Positions 7,930 through 17,303 of a DNA stretch of 64,000 nucleotides are shown in pieces. Position 1 is the stretch's first letter. Every line of letters begins with the position of its first letter. The stretch is from Brevibacterium spongiae (GTDB lineage Bacteria > Actinomycetota > Actinomycetes > Actinomycetales > Brevibacteriaceae), in NCBI RefSeq assembly GCF_026168515.1, contig NZ_CP093443.1, positions 372,001 to 436,000 on the forward strand, given 5' to 3'. Both the position numbers and the translations under genes were made by a program. A model generated the notes under the pieces. The model was not told where the DNA came from and did not search any database. It saw only the letters and a program-made list of their open reading frames with translations.

Positions 7930-9190
7930 GGGTTCGTCGCAACACCTCTGAACGAGAGGTAGCTGCTATGGCCCGCAGCGGGAAACCAACCACGCCCACG
8001 AAAGTCAAAGCCTTGTTCTGGGATCAGATCCGGGCTGGACTCAACATCGAAGAAGCCGCCGAAACTATCGGCGCGTCGGCACCGTCATGCCGCGTGTGGT
8101 TCCGTCACCGTGGAGGTGTGAAACCACCACGCGGATACGGACACTCCACCCGCTACCTCACCCTCGACGAACGCGAAGACATCGCGATCTACACAGGTCA
8201 GGGTCGCGGTGTGCGCGACATCGCCCGACGACTCGGTCGTCACCCGTCGACAATCAGTCGGGAACTGGCCCGCGCACCCCGCGCTCCCGAGGCAGTACGG
8301 CCGAGCCGACCGGCATATCGGGCCAGTGTGTCCCAGGCCGATGCCGACCGGAAACGACACCGACACCGGCCCGGGAAACTCGCGACGAATCTTGCTCTAC
8401 GTCGTGAAGTCCAGGCACGATTAAAGCTCAACCATAGTCCCGAGCAGATCGTTCACCGGTTGTGTGAGGACTTTCCCGAGGATCCGGAGATGCGGGTGTC
8501 ACACGAAACGATTTACCAGTCTCTCTACGTCCAGGGACGCGGTGGGCTCAAACGCGAACTGGCCACACATCTACGCACCGGCAGGAGCCTGCGCAAACCA
8601 CACCGGACGAGCGAGGAACGCCGGGGTCGGATCCCGAACATGGTCAACATCTCCCAGCGTCCCAAAAGTGTCGAGGACCGGGCAGTACCGGGCGATTGGG
8701 AAGGTGATCTCATCATCGGCACGGTCGAGTCCGGATCCGCGATCGGGACGCTGGTCGAGCGTGCCACCGGGTTCACAATGCTGTTGCATTTGCCGGGTCG
8801 ACACGGTGCCGAAGAGGTCGCTGACGCGATGATCGCGAAGATGGGAGATCTGCCGGATCAGTTGAAGCGGTCCCTGACCTGGGACCAAGGAAGCGAGCTC
8901 AGTGATCATGGGCGTATCAGCGAGGTCACTGGGTTAGATATCTACTTCTGTGACCCTCACTCGCCGTGGCAGAGAGGCACAAACGAGAACACGAATGGTC
9001 TGTTGCGGCAGTACTTCCCCAAGAGCACGAACCTGCGTAAATGGGGGCCGGGATACCTCGACAAAGTTGCTGCTGAGCTCAATGGTCGACCACGCAGACG
9101 TTTGGGGTGGGCGACACCTGCTGAGGCACTCGATAAGCTGTTGTCTGAACACGGTCAATCACCGGGTGTTGCAACGACAGCTTGAAACCG
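7925..9190 (+). mobile_element. IS30-family insertion sequence, complete copy
   Basis: About 1.27 kb. The left end TTCAAGGGTTCGTCGCAACA (from 7925) and the right end read on the minus strand, TTCAAGCTGTCGTTGCAACA (from 9190), form an imperfect inverted repeat of 22 bp with 4 mismatches, ending ACACC. One transposase gene fills the interior. The right end cuts into a tyrosine recombinase gene, while the left end abuts the host membrane-protein gene. This is therefore not a simple insertion; a deletion or rearrangement must have followed. Confidence 0.8.
7968..9185 (+). CDS. IS30-family transposase
   Basis: A 405-residue DDE transposase. The N-terminal helix-turn-helix (about 20-55) is followed by the IS30 second HTH, YLTLDEREDIAIYTGQGRG...RRLGRHPSTISRELAR. 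The catalytic core shows GDWEGDLIIG (first Asp), LTWDQGSELSDH (second Asp) and the Glu in WQRGTNENTNGLLRQYFPK. The length is normal for IS30 transposases. The start at 7968 has GAGAGG 8 nt upstream; the open frame continues further upstream into the terminal repeat but without RBS support. Confidence 0.95.
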   Translation: MARSGKPTTPTKVKALFWDQIRAGLNIEEAAETIGASAPSCRVWFRHRGGVKPPRGYGHSTRYLTLDEREDIAIYTGQGRGVRDIARRLGRHPSTISRELARAPRAPEAVRPSRPAYRASVSQADADRKRHRHRPGKLATNLALRREVQARLKLNHSPEQIVHRLCEDFPEDPEMRVSHETIYQSLYVQGRGGLKRELATHLRTGRSLRKPHRTSEERRGRIPNMVNISQRPKSVEDRAVPGDWEGDLIIGTVESGSAIGTLVERATGFTMLLHLPGRHGAEEVADAMIAKMGDLPDQLKRSLTWDQGSELSDHGRISEVTGLDIYFCDPHSPWQRGTNENTNGLLRQYFPKSTNLRKWGPGYLDKVAAELNGRPRRRLGWATPAEALDKLLSEHGQSPGVATTA

Positions 9191-9531
9191 CCTTCCTGGC
9201 TGTAGATGAAAGGCACCGCCCGGGGCTTCCTGGCTGGCAGCAGACCGCTCGGGATGACCGGGACCTCGATACCGTTGGCGTTGAGGTAGGCCGCGAAGCG
9301 GCGCACCAACGACAGGCGCGTTGCCCACCACGAGGGGTGCGCGTCTGGATTGAGTCGCGCCCATGTCACCGCCTCGTCGAGGCTGAAGGTCTGCGTCTGT
9401 CCTCGGGCCACGAGCCAGGTGCAGAACAGCCCAACCTGCCGCTCGATGTCGTTGAGCTGAAACCCGAGGGAACGGCGCATCACCAGGTAATCGTCCAGGC
9501 GGTCCCGCAGCGTCGGATCCTGTGTCATCAT
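9191..9531 (-). pseudogene. Second tyrosine recombinase of a RIT-like set, truncated by IS30
   Basis: An ATG at 9531 overlaps the stop of the upstream recombinase (ATGATGA). About 113 residues remain, starting MMTQDPTLRDRLDDYLVMRR and covering only the N-terminal core-binding domain (helices around SWWATRLSLVRRFAAYL). The frame is cut at the IS30 right end (9190), so the catalytic R-H-R-Y domain is gone. In recombinase-in-trio (RIT) elements three integrases overlap end to start exactly like this; the third gene is absent here. Confidence 0.75.
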
Positions 9532-10766
9532 CGCGGAACCTGCCCGAATGGGACGACCAGCTCGCGCAGCGACGTCAGATCGACTTTGGCGTAGGCCATC
9601 GTGGTGACGGTGTATGCATGGCCTAACAGCTCTTTGGCTTCGGCCAAGGTGCCGCCGGTGGCCAGGACGTCCATCGCAGCGGTGTGCCGCAGCCGGTGCG
9701 CGTAGATCGGATCGATCCCCGCTACGCCCGAGAGCCGTGCGACGATCCCCGATATCGCTGAGGTCATCATCATCCCGCGCGGTGCCTTCATCCTCACGAA
9801 CACTGCCCGGTCCAAAGCGACCGGTCGAAGCCGTAGCCACGCTTCCAGGGCCTGGCCCACGTCGATCGGGATTGGCAGCCTGTGCTCGCGGCCCTTGCCA
9901 GTGACCTTGAGCAGTCCGTTCGCCCAGTCGATGTCGTCGAGGCTCAAGCGGGCGACCTCCCCGGCACGCAGGCCCAACCGCACCAGGATCATCACGACCG
10001 CACGGTCTCGGGCCCCGATCGCGGTGGCTGGATCACACACCGCCAGCAGCGCTGTAACCTGTTCGGCGCTGACGCCTCGTGGCAGTCCATGCCGGGTCCC
10101 GGGAGGCTTGAGGATCCCGGGAGCCAGGTCCCGGTCCAGGTGGCCGGTGCTCAACGCCCACCGCAGCAGGCATCGAACCGCATCGACGATATGCGCACGC
10201 GAAACCAGGCCGTAGCCACGACCACGCTCAGCGACGTAGGCGTTCACGACCGGCGCGTCGAGCCGGCCCCACTCCACGTTCCCGTCTGGCACCATGATCA
10301 CATCCAGGAGCCCGGCAGCGTAATGACAACGGGCAGCAATGGTCTTCTCGGCCAAACCACGCTGGTCGCGCATCCACGAAGCCCACTGCGCGACTGCCGC
10401 CTGGGCCGGCGTCATCGGACCAACGGCGGCATCGATCAAGGCCAGATAGCCGGCATCGACCAGGAACCGGCGCATCGTGCTCATCGAATGCTTCACCGTG
10501 GTGCACACGAAGTCGCGTGAACGCTCCGCGACGATGAACCGGTCCAGCAACTCCTGGCTGAGGTCGTCGGCCTCGGCGCCTACCTGCTGCATCCACAAGC
10601 TCAGGCGGCCCAACAGGTTCAGGATCCCTGCTGAGGTCCCCGGCGTGTACCCCTGTGCGGCCAGCCATGCCGAGCATTCGGCAAGCATCTTTGGTGCCAA
10701 GGGGCCCACCGGTACCCGCGGAATCCGATCCGCGTATGGCCGGGCCGTCGGCGATCTCTTCGTCAC
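9528..10766 (-). CDS. Tyrosine recombinase, first gene of a RIT-like element
   Basis: A 412-residue integrase. The C-terminal catalytic domain shows the first Arg in LGLRAGEVARLSLDDIDW, the Lys-containing beta-hairpin KVTGKGREHRLPIPI, the HxxR box YAHRLRHTAAMD and the nucleophile Tyr in TVTTMAYAKVDL, so all catalytic residues are present. The N-terminal half is a SAM-like core-binding domain. The GTG at 10766 has GAGG 8 nt upstream. The stop overlaps the start of the next recombinase, showing translational coupling. Such enzymes act as site-specific integrases for their own element. Confidence 0.88.
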   Translation of the reverse strand: MTKRSPTARPYADRIPRVPVGPLAPKMLAECSAWLAAQGYTPGTSAGILNLLGRLSLWMQQVGAEADDLSQELLDRFIVAERSRDFVCTTVKHSMSTMRRFLVDAGYLALIDAAVGPMTPAQAAVAQWASWMRDQRGLAEKTIAARCHYAAGLLDVIMVPDGNVEWGRLDAPVVNAYVAERGRGYGLVSRAHIVDAVRCLLRWALSTGHLDRDLAPGILKPPGTRHGLPRGVSAEQVTALLAVCDPATAIGARDRAVVMILVRLGLRAGEVARLSLDDIDWANGLLKVTGKGREHRLPIPIDVGQALEAWLRLRPVALDRAVFVRMKAPRGMMMTSAISGIVARLSGVAGIDPIYAHRLRHTAAMDVLATGGTLAEAKELLGHAYTVTTMAYAKVDLTSLRELVVPFGQVPR

Positions 10767-10817
10767 GAACCTCACCTCCAGACATTTTCGTGTCTGAAGC
10801 ATGATCGCGACTACCCG

Positions 10818-10901
10818 ACTATGCCGACCTTTCAGGCCTCAGAAGTGCCGATGACCCGCACCAGCACAGATGCGATCGGCATAGTCCGGAGGTCGGCATA
10901 G
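10818..10901. repeat. Inverted/direct repeat cluster upstream of the recombinase (possible element end)
   Basis: CTATGCCGACCT (10819-10830) pairs with AGGTCGGCATAG (10890-10901). A further direct copy, TCGGCATAGT, lies at 10876-10885. The cluster sits just outside the first recombinase and just before the IS3 remnant, where a RIT element terminus would be expected. Confidence 0.45.
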
Positions 10902-10903
10902 GA

Positions 10904-11400
10904 TCTGACCTACGTCCGGACCGAGTCCGGGTGGGTCTACCTCGCCTTCATCCTGGACGTGTTCGCCAGGATGATCGTGGGCTGGCAGACCTCGACCCGG
11001 ATGTACACCGACCTGGCCCTGGATGCCCTGAACATGGGCCTATGGACCCGTCAACGTGCAGGTCAGAACGTCTCGCCGTCGTCCTCAGCGAAGAACGCGC
11101 CGTCACAGGACCCCGACAGCCCTGAACCCGTCGTCAGTGACATGTCGCTGACCGCGAACACCAACAACGACAAGCCTGAACAGAACACGGCTCCAGATAA
11201 CGCTGAACTCGCTCTACAAGGCAGAGTTGATCCACCTCGACGGGCCCTGGGCCGGCCGGGACGACGTCGAGGCCGCGACCGCGGACTGGGTCCACTGGTT
11301 CAACACCGAACGCCTCCACTCCATGCTCGACTACCAGACCCCTGCCGAGATCGAGGCCGCTCATTTCGCCGAGAACCAGACCATCGCCAACGCAGCCTAA
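10904..11400 (+). pseudogene. IS3-family OrfB transposase remnant
   Basis: Starts abruptly in the catalytic core with DLTYVRTESGWVYLAFILDV (first Asp of the DDE triad) and continues FARMIVGWQTSTRMYTDLALDAL. A scrambled stretch (about 11050-11200) follows. The C-terminal part then resumes in another frame, SLYKAELIHLDGPWAGRDDV to the TAA at 11398-11400, including the normal WFNTERLHSMLDYQTPAE ending. The N-terminal half, second Asp and catalytic Glu region are missing, so it is inactive. Confidence 0.85.
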
Positions 11401-11421
11401 ATACTGAACAACCGTTCAGCC

Positions 11422-11775
11422 TCAACAAAACCCGGGACTTGACATACCGCATTCGTCCGGCTGGTGGGTGATGACCCTGTCGGGGTCCGCGACCTGGGAC
11501 AGGGTGCGGCCCTTGTGGCCGGGTTGGCCGCCCGAGGACCGGCCGGTGCGCTTGCGCCTCGACTTCGGGGCCGGCTTCTCGTAGCCCTCACTGGCAGGGG
11601 GCTTGTCCGAGTTCCGCGGGCTCTTCCCCAGCCGGGCCTCCAACTGCGCCACCCGCACCGCCAACACCTCGTTGAGCTTGTGCATCTCGGCCACCTGGGC
11701 TCGATGCGACTCCTGCAGTTCAGCAAGCTGCGCCCGATGCGTCTGCTGTGATTCGGCCATCAAGGCCCGCAGCTG
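11422..11775 (-). pseudogene. IS66-family TnpC N-terminal remnant
   Basis: On the minus strand the frame encodes a leucine-rich coiled coil (AELQESHRAQVAEMHKLNEVL, VAQLEARLGKS) followed by the diagnostic IS66 linker NSDKPPASEGYEKPAPKSRRK and SSGGQPGHKGRTLSQVADPD. The DDE domain is absent, as the frame stops at 11422. Its upstream side is fused in frame to a GAF-domain fragment, giving a chimeric open frame with no likely function. Confidence 0.8.
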
Positions 11776-12138
11776 AGTAGTTACATCGATTGTAGATTCG
11801 TGCTGCACCGAGGGATCTCCGAAATAGTCGTTCGTCGCAAAGACCTCACGCGTCGCGGCTACTTTTCCGGCCACCCCCAGATTCTGCTCCAGCCTGACGT
11901 AGTCGTCGTGCAACCACTCCTGATCACGGTTACTGTGCATGCGCGCTGCGTGGTCATGGCTCGAAGGATCCACCAGCGAGAAGTAACACAGGTCGGCACG
12001 CATAGCCGAGCGAGCGCGCGCCGTAATGGCTTCCAGGATCTCGTTTGGAACCAACAGGTCCGAGATATCAGAGAGAGTCTCGTAAAGTGCATTCGGCTCG
12101 GTGTCCTGCGGGGTCTGCGACAATTCGCCATCCATCAT
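11776..12138 (-). pseudogene. GAF-domain regulator, N-terminal fragment
   Basis: From ATGATG at 12138 the frame reads DGELSQTPQDTEPNALYETL, then ISDLLVPNEILEAITARARS and DLCYFSLVDPSSHDHAARMHS, a GAF sensor fold. About 120 residues remain before fusion to the IS66 remnant. Proteins with this opening usually continue into a C-terminal helix-turn-helix (PucR/CdaR or Fis type) and control catabolic operons. That output domain is lost here. It may once have controlled the cluster that lies upstream of it on the same strand. Confidence 0.6.
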
Positions 12139-12186
12139 GCCCGTCCACCACCATTCTCTGCCTGCTCCACGTCTGCCGGGCCCTCG

Positions 12187-12219
12187 GGTTGGCGAAGTGC
12201 GGGAGGAACTTCGCCAACC
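12187..12219 (-). terminator. Strong hairpin after the thiolase-DUF35 operon
   Basis: A perfect 12-bp stem GGTTGGCGAAGT / ACTTCGCCAACC with a 9-nt loop, 8 bp beyond the DUF35 stop on the minus strand. No clear T-run is present, which is common for actinobacterial terminators. Confidence 0.75.
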
Positions 12220-12226
12220 GGAATGC

Positions 12227-12676
12227 CTATTTCGCTTGCGGTGGCGCCCAAGCGGCTGAGACGCCATGCTTGGCCCACTCATCGACGACAAGTTCGGCCC
12301 TTGCACCAATCTTGATCTCATCCAGCTTCCCGGTCCAGCGGCCCGCGATGCGAATGCCAGGCTCCACATCGACGAGCACGGTCCCGGCGGGCAGGCGATC
12401 GAGGTAGCCCGGATGGAAGGCACGGTAGGCGATCGAGAAGCTCGCGATCGTGCCCGTTTGAAGGACCTGGACCCAAATGAAGTCGCTGGACTGGCAATTG
12501 CGGCAAAAGGGTCGGGGCGGCCACTGCTGGGTATCGCACGCCGCGCACTGCCGAATGAGAAGTTCACCGTTCGCAAGAGCACTCAGATAGGGGGCGAACA
12601 GCGGGTCCTCAGCATTCAGCGGGAGAGGAAGGTTGGCGACCTCCCCCTTGACTGTGGCTGTCAGTTCCTGATTCAT
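12227..12676 (-). CDS. DUF35 / OB-fold acyl-CoA-associated protein with zinc ribbon
   Basis: A 149-residue protein with an N-terminal rubredoxin-like zinc ribbon (CAACDTQQWPPRPFCRNC, four Cys) and a C-terminal OB fold (TGTIASFSIAYRAFHPGY ... PAGTVLVDVEPGIRIAGRW). Members such as ChsH2 or PhlB form heteromeric complexes with thiolase-like partners in retro-aldol or acyl-transfer reactions. It starts 14 bp after the thiolase stop with an AAGGA RBS, so the two are certainly co-transcribed. Metabolite specificity is unknown. Confidence 0.88.
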   Translation of the reverse strand: MNQELTATVKGEVANLPLPLNAEDPLFAPYLSALANGELLIRQCAACDTQQWPPRPFCRNCQSSDFIWVQVLQTGTIASFSIAYRAFHPGYLDRLPAGTVLVDVEPGIRIAGRWTGKLDEIKIGARAELVVDEWAKHGVSAAWAPPQAK

Positions 12677-12690
12677 CTCTTGTTCCTTCC

Positions 12691-13866
12691 TCAGTTGTGC
12701 AGTACGAGTGCTGAGCCGTCACCGAAATCGCCGTACCCGGTGACGAGGCCGAGCTCGGCACCGGGTACCTGCCGCTCATCGGCTTCTCCACGCAGCTGCC
12801 GGACCGCCTCGACTACGTGGTTCATCCCCGCAACATGCGCTTCGGACATCAGACCACCGTGCGTGTTGATCGGAAGCTCGCCCCCGAGCGCGGTATGACC
12901 GTCCTTCACAAAATCGGGGGATTCCCCTCGACCACAGAAGCCCATCTCCTCGAGTTGGCGCAGGACAATGAAACTGAAGCAGTCGTAGAGTTCGGCGAAG
13001 TCGAAATCCTTGGGCTCAACTCCTGCCATCTCGAAAGCGCGCGGTGCAGCTCGCCCAATCCCCATGTCCAGCAGGTCGGGGCGGTTCAGCAGATCGTCGG
13101 GTGAGTCTGCATGCCCCTCCGCGCCACCAGCGATGTAGATGGGGCGACGGCTAGTGTTCGCCGAGGACGCCGAGGAAACTACCACAGCCGCAGCGCCGTC
13201 CGTCTCTAGCGAGACATCGAACTTCCGGAAGGGCTCAACCAGCAATGGGCTGGCATAATAGTCGTCCCGCGTCATAGGCCGATCCCTCATAAACGCGTGT
13301 GGGTTGAGGTGCGCATGTGCACGTGCTGTCAGCGCCACGGTCGCCATGGCATCTCGGTCTATGTTGTAGTCGTGAATCCACCGGTTGGCATGGAAGCTGT
13401 ACCACTGCATGGGCGCCAACAGGCCGAGGGGGGCCTCGAGATTCTCTCGCAGCGCCTTACCGGGGACGTTCACGACTGTGGGACGGTCGGAGACCTCACT
13501 CAGGCGGGACGGACTGCTGAATGCATTCCACCCCGTGACGACGACCACTCGGCTCGCTACACCTGTCGCCACTGCCAACGCAGCGTTGAAGACGGCAGCA
13601 GCGGGGGAAGCGCCTCCGATATGCACGTGAGCGTGGTATTTCAGATCCCTGATGCCGAGCGCGTTGATGAAGTCCTCATTGGTGGGCTCATCGCGCCAGC
13701 CCATGACGACGCCGTCGATGCTTGCGGAGTCGATCTCGGCGTCTCTACAGGCGGCGATGGCCGCGCTCAGACTCTGCTCGATTTCGGTTCGGTGCGTGCC
13801 TCGAGTGTACTCGGTGTGCCCCACGCCGATGATCGCGGCCTTGTCTTTGATGCTGATTGTGTCCAC
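12691..13866 (-). CDS. SCP2-type thiolase / lipid-transfer (Ltp-like) protein
   Basis: About 391 residues. It opens KAAIIGVGHTEYTRGTHRTE, carries the HIGGASPAAAVFNAALAVATG segment where thiolases have the active-site Cys region, and ends [24 protein letters not shown] and LVTGYGDFGDGSALVL. The classical nucleophilic Cys context is not conserved, as in Ltp-type aldolases that need a DUF35 partner. The GTG at 13866 is chosen because AGGAGG is 9 nt upstream; the longer open frame to 13920 lacks support. It forms an operon with the DUF35 gene. Likely role: C-C cleavage of an acyl-CoA intermediate. Confidence 0.88.
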   Translation of the reverse strand: MDTISIKDKAAIIGVGHTEYTRGTHRTEIEQSLSAAIAACRDAEIDSASIDGVVMGWRDEPTNEDFINALGIRDLKYHAHVHIGGASPAAAVFNAALAVATGVASRVVVVTGWNAFSSPSRLSEVSDRPTVVNVPGKALRENLEAPLGLLAPMQWYSFHANRWIHDYNIDRDAMATVALTARAHAHLNPHAFMRDRPMTRDDYYASPLLVEPFRKFDVSLETDGAAAVVVSSASSANTSRRPIYIAGGAEGHADSPDDLLNRPDLLDMGIGRAAPRAFEMAGVEPKDFDFAELYDCFSFIVLRQLEEMGFCGRGESPDFVKDGHTALGGELPINTHGGLMSEAHVAGMNHVVEAVRQLRGEADERQVPGAELGLVTGYGDFGDGSALVLHN

Positions 13867-14023
13867 TCCTAGTCCCTCCTGATTGTGAATGGCATGCGTG
13901 CGTGAGTATGGCAACCCCATTTGGCCCTATTGTGATGCTTTGATTCGGCCCCATTCCGGGGTGTGTTGATTGGTGTTCACCGTGGGTGGCTGACGCCGGC
14001 ATTGGGTGGTGGGGTCGGGTTGG

Positions 14024-14469
14024 TTAGCTCAGGGCACGGTCACGGGTCCGTCGCCATGCGATCGATCCGCTGTGCTCACCCAGGTCGTCGAACACCGCCT
14101 CCATCCGCTGGCCGCACGTCAGATCTTCCGGATCCTCACCGACGTACCTGCCGATGACCTGGATCCCATCCTCGACCTCGACGACGCCGTACAGCAACTG
14201 GTCCTTAAACCAGGGGTGAAAGGGTCGGTACATCACCGTGTAGGTGTAGACCTCGCCGGTGGTTGGCACATGGCGCCGCACGAAACTGGAGCCTTGACGG
14301 TGTCCGCAGAGCTCGCACGGTGGCCACTGACGCGTGTCGCACTCGGTGCACTCTCGTACCGTGAGGCGCCTCTCACGTAGACTGTCGAAGTACTGCTCAG
14401 CTCATAGAGCGGGTTGTCGGGAAGAAGCGGCGCGGGAGGCGCCACCCTGATGGTGGTTGTCGTATCCAT
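14024..14469 (-). pseudogene. Second DUF35/OB-fold gene, single frameshift
   Basis: Two overlapping frames make one DUF35 protein. The start MDTTTTIRVAPPAPLLPDNP (14469) breaks near 14395 after NPLYE. The other frame continues QYFDSLRERRLTVRECTECD, the zinc ribbon (CTECDTRQWPPCELCG) and the OB fold GEVYTYTVMYRPFHPW to the stop at 14024. It is a paralogue of the gene at 12227, and a single-base indel separates it from a full-length product. It is either a fresh pseudogene or a sequencing error. Confidence 0.8.
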
Positions 14470-14516
14470 GTCTCGTCTTCTCCTTCGTCACGGGAATCCC
14501 GTGTATGGCTGGCCGG

Positions 14517-14855
14517 TCAGTTGCGCAAGAGGACGACGGAGCCGTCACTGAGGTCTCCGTACCCGGTCACGAGCCCGATGTGCGCATCGCTTACCTGAGC
14601 GTCGCCAGCCTCACCGCGGAGTTGTGAGACGGCTTCGACGACGTGGTTCATGCCTACGACGTGTGCCTAGGAGAGCGGTCCGCCGAGCGTCTTGATCAGC
14701 ATCTCGCCACCGAGGGCAATACGACCCCCGCTGACGAAGTCGGGCGACTCTCCTCTGCCGCAGAAGCCCACCTCCTCGAGCTAACGCAGCACAACGAACG
14801 TGAAGCAGTCGTAGATCTCGGCGAAGTCCACTTCTTCGCGGCGAACACCGGCCAT
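14517..14855 (-). pseudogene. Thiolase C-terminal fragment with two in-frame amber codons
   Basis: About 112 codons parallel the last quarter of the intact thiolase at 12691: [55 protein letters not shown] and [18 protein letters not shown]. Two TAG codons interrupt it, one where the paralogue has Gln (LRQLEE) and one where it has Glu (LMSEAHV); both are single-base changes. Its ATG overlaps the end region of the enoyl-CoA hydratase gene, and the first three quarters of the thiolase are gone. With the frameshifted DUF35 gene it forms a degraded second copy of the thiolase-DUF35 module. Confidence 0.85.
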
Positions 14856-14856
14856 G

Positions 14857-15669
14857 TCAGCGCCCCTGCCAGCGCGGCGGGCGCTTCTCGGCAAAAGCCC
14901 GTGCACCCTCCTTGGCGTCGGCGGACGCGTTGATGACGTCCGTGATCTCGCGTTGCCGCTCCCAGATCTCTGCCGTTGACCACGTCGGGTAGTCGACGAT
15001 CACGCGCTTGCTCGCGACGATTGCCAGCGGACCGTTGCCCCCGATCCGGGCCGCCAGGGCCTTGGCTGCGATGAGCGCTTGGCCGTCCTCCGTCACCTCG
15101 TTCACCAGGCCGAGCTGGTACGCCCGCTCGGCCGTCATCATGTCGCCGGTCAGCGCCAGCTCCATGGCGACGTTCCGGGGGATCCGCTCGGGCAGTCGGT
15201 GCAGGCCACCGGCGGCTGCCGTGAGACCGCGTTTGACCTCCGGGATCCCCAGCTTGGCACCCTGACCGGCGACCACGAGGTCGCAGGCGAGCACCACCTC
15301 GCACCCGCCCGCGAGGGCGTAGCCCTCCACCGCCGCGATGAGGGGCTTGCGTGGCAGAGCCTCCGTGAGGCCGACGAAACCTCGACCAGGGAGGCTCGGG
15401 TCCTCACCGCGTGCTGCGAAGGCCTTGAGGTCCATGCCGGCGCAGAAGTTGCCACCCGCGCCGGTGATGATGCCAACCGTCAGGTCACGGTCGACGTCCA
15501 GCTCGTCGAGCGCCCGTGCTATCCCCTCGGAGGCCGACCGGGTGACAGAGTTGCGGGCGTGCGGTCGGTTGATCGTGATCACGAGGACCCCGTCCTCGCG
15601 GTCGACCAGCACCTCGTCTTGGCTTTCCATCGGGACCCCGGCGCGGTTATCGGCGACGTTCGTCATCAT
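14857..15669 (-). CDS. Enoyl-CoA hydratase/isomerase (crotonase family)
   Basis: A 270-residue crotonase. Seen are the CoA-binding motif ITGAGGNFCAGMDLKAF, the oxyanion segment AVEGYALAGGCEVVLACD with the first catalytic-position Glu, and IPEVKRGLTAAAGGLHRLPE with the second. It would hydrate an enoyl-CoA in a beta-oxidation step. The start ATGATG at 15666-15669 follows AGGGAG. It sits in the run of CoA genes transcribed from 20220 downward, between the broken ligase/monooxygenase region and the broken thiolase copy. A run of 11 C lies 36 bp upstream. Confidence 0.92.
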   Translation of the reverse strand: MMTNVADNRAGVPMESQDEVLVDREDGVLVITINRPHARNSVTRSASEGIARALDELDVDRDLTVGIITGAGGNFCAGMDLKAFAARGEDPSLPGRGFVGLTEALPRKPLIAAVEGYALAGGCEVVLACDLVVAGQGAKLGIPEVKRGLTAAAGGLHRLPERIPRNVAMELALTGDMMTAERAYQLGLVNEVTEDGQALIAAKALAARIGGNGPLAIVASKRVIVDYPTWSTAEIWERQREITDVINASADAKEGARAFAEKRPPRWQGR

Positions 15670-15704
15670 GTCTCCCTTCGCTTGAGCTGGTTCGGGGGTG
15701 CGCT

Positions 15705-15715
15705 CCCCCCCCCCC
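15705..15715. repeat. Homopolymer tract of 11 C
   Basis: The tract lies between the hydratase start and the nitronate monooxygenase remnant. Such tracts are prone to slippage and to sequencing error. Confidence 0.7.
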
Positions 15716-15766
15716 GTCGGCTGCGGGGCGCAGGCGTTCGATCTGATGTCCTTGGCAGCCGAGCCA

Positions 15767-16730
<964 letters not shown>

Positions 16731-17303
16731 CGCTGGTCGGCCTGTCGCGTGCAGAATCCGCTTGGCACCGGCCTCCGTCCCGATCGGGATGTCGCGCACG
16801 CCCATCTGCCACTGGACCTGCGCTAGAGGCAGACCGCCGACGAACCCCTTGTTCATTCCGAAGGCATGCAGGGAGCGGTCGCCCGGGTGCAGGCCGTTCA
16901 CATAGAAGGCGTGCGCACCCATCTCGTTCCAGACCTGCTGGTCGGACCAGGTGAGGCCCACGTAAGAGGGGCTACCGGTCGTGCCGCTGGATGCTTGGAT
17001 CTGGACGGTGTCCTCTGCAGCTGCTGCTCGATGCCAGCCCAGCGGTGGCTGTTGGGCCGGGCTCTCGCGGAGTTCCTGCTTCTCGGTGAACGGGAATCGG
17101 GTCAGGTCCGGTACCGATTCGACGCACTCCAGGGGGACGCCGCTCTCCTCAGACCTGCGTCGATGGAATTCGCTGTGCCGACGGAGATACGCCATCTGCT
17201 CCCTCAGCCGCCGACTCTGCACGGCCTGGACCCGCTCCGGCGACCATGACCCGGCCTCGCTCCAATGGCCGGCTAAGTGAGGAGCACGCATGGCAGCCGT
17301 CAC
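16731..17303 (-). pseudogene. PaaK-like phenylacetate-CoA ligase, N-terminal part fused to monooxygenase
   Basis: About 190 residues match the N-terminal half of PaaK-type adenylate-forming ligases: ERVQAVQSRRLREQMAYLRR, VESVPDLTRFPFTEKQELRE, the phosphate loop IQASSGTTGSPSYVGLT and GLHPGDRSLHAFGMNKGF. The C-terminal half, including the conserved lysine domain, is missing. The frame runs straight into the nitronate monooxygenase remnant, so a deletion probably fused two neighbours. It begins just downstream of the intact acyl-CoA ligase, which overlaps by 4 bp. Confidence 0.75.
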
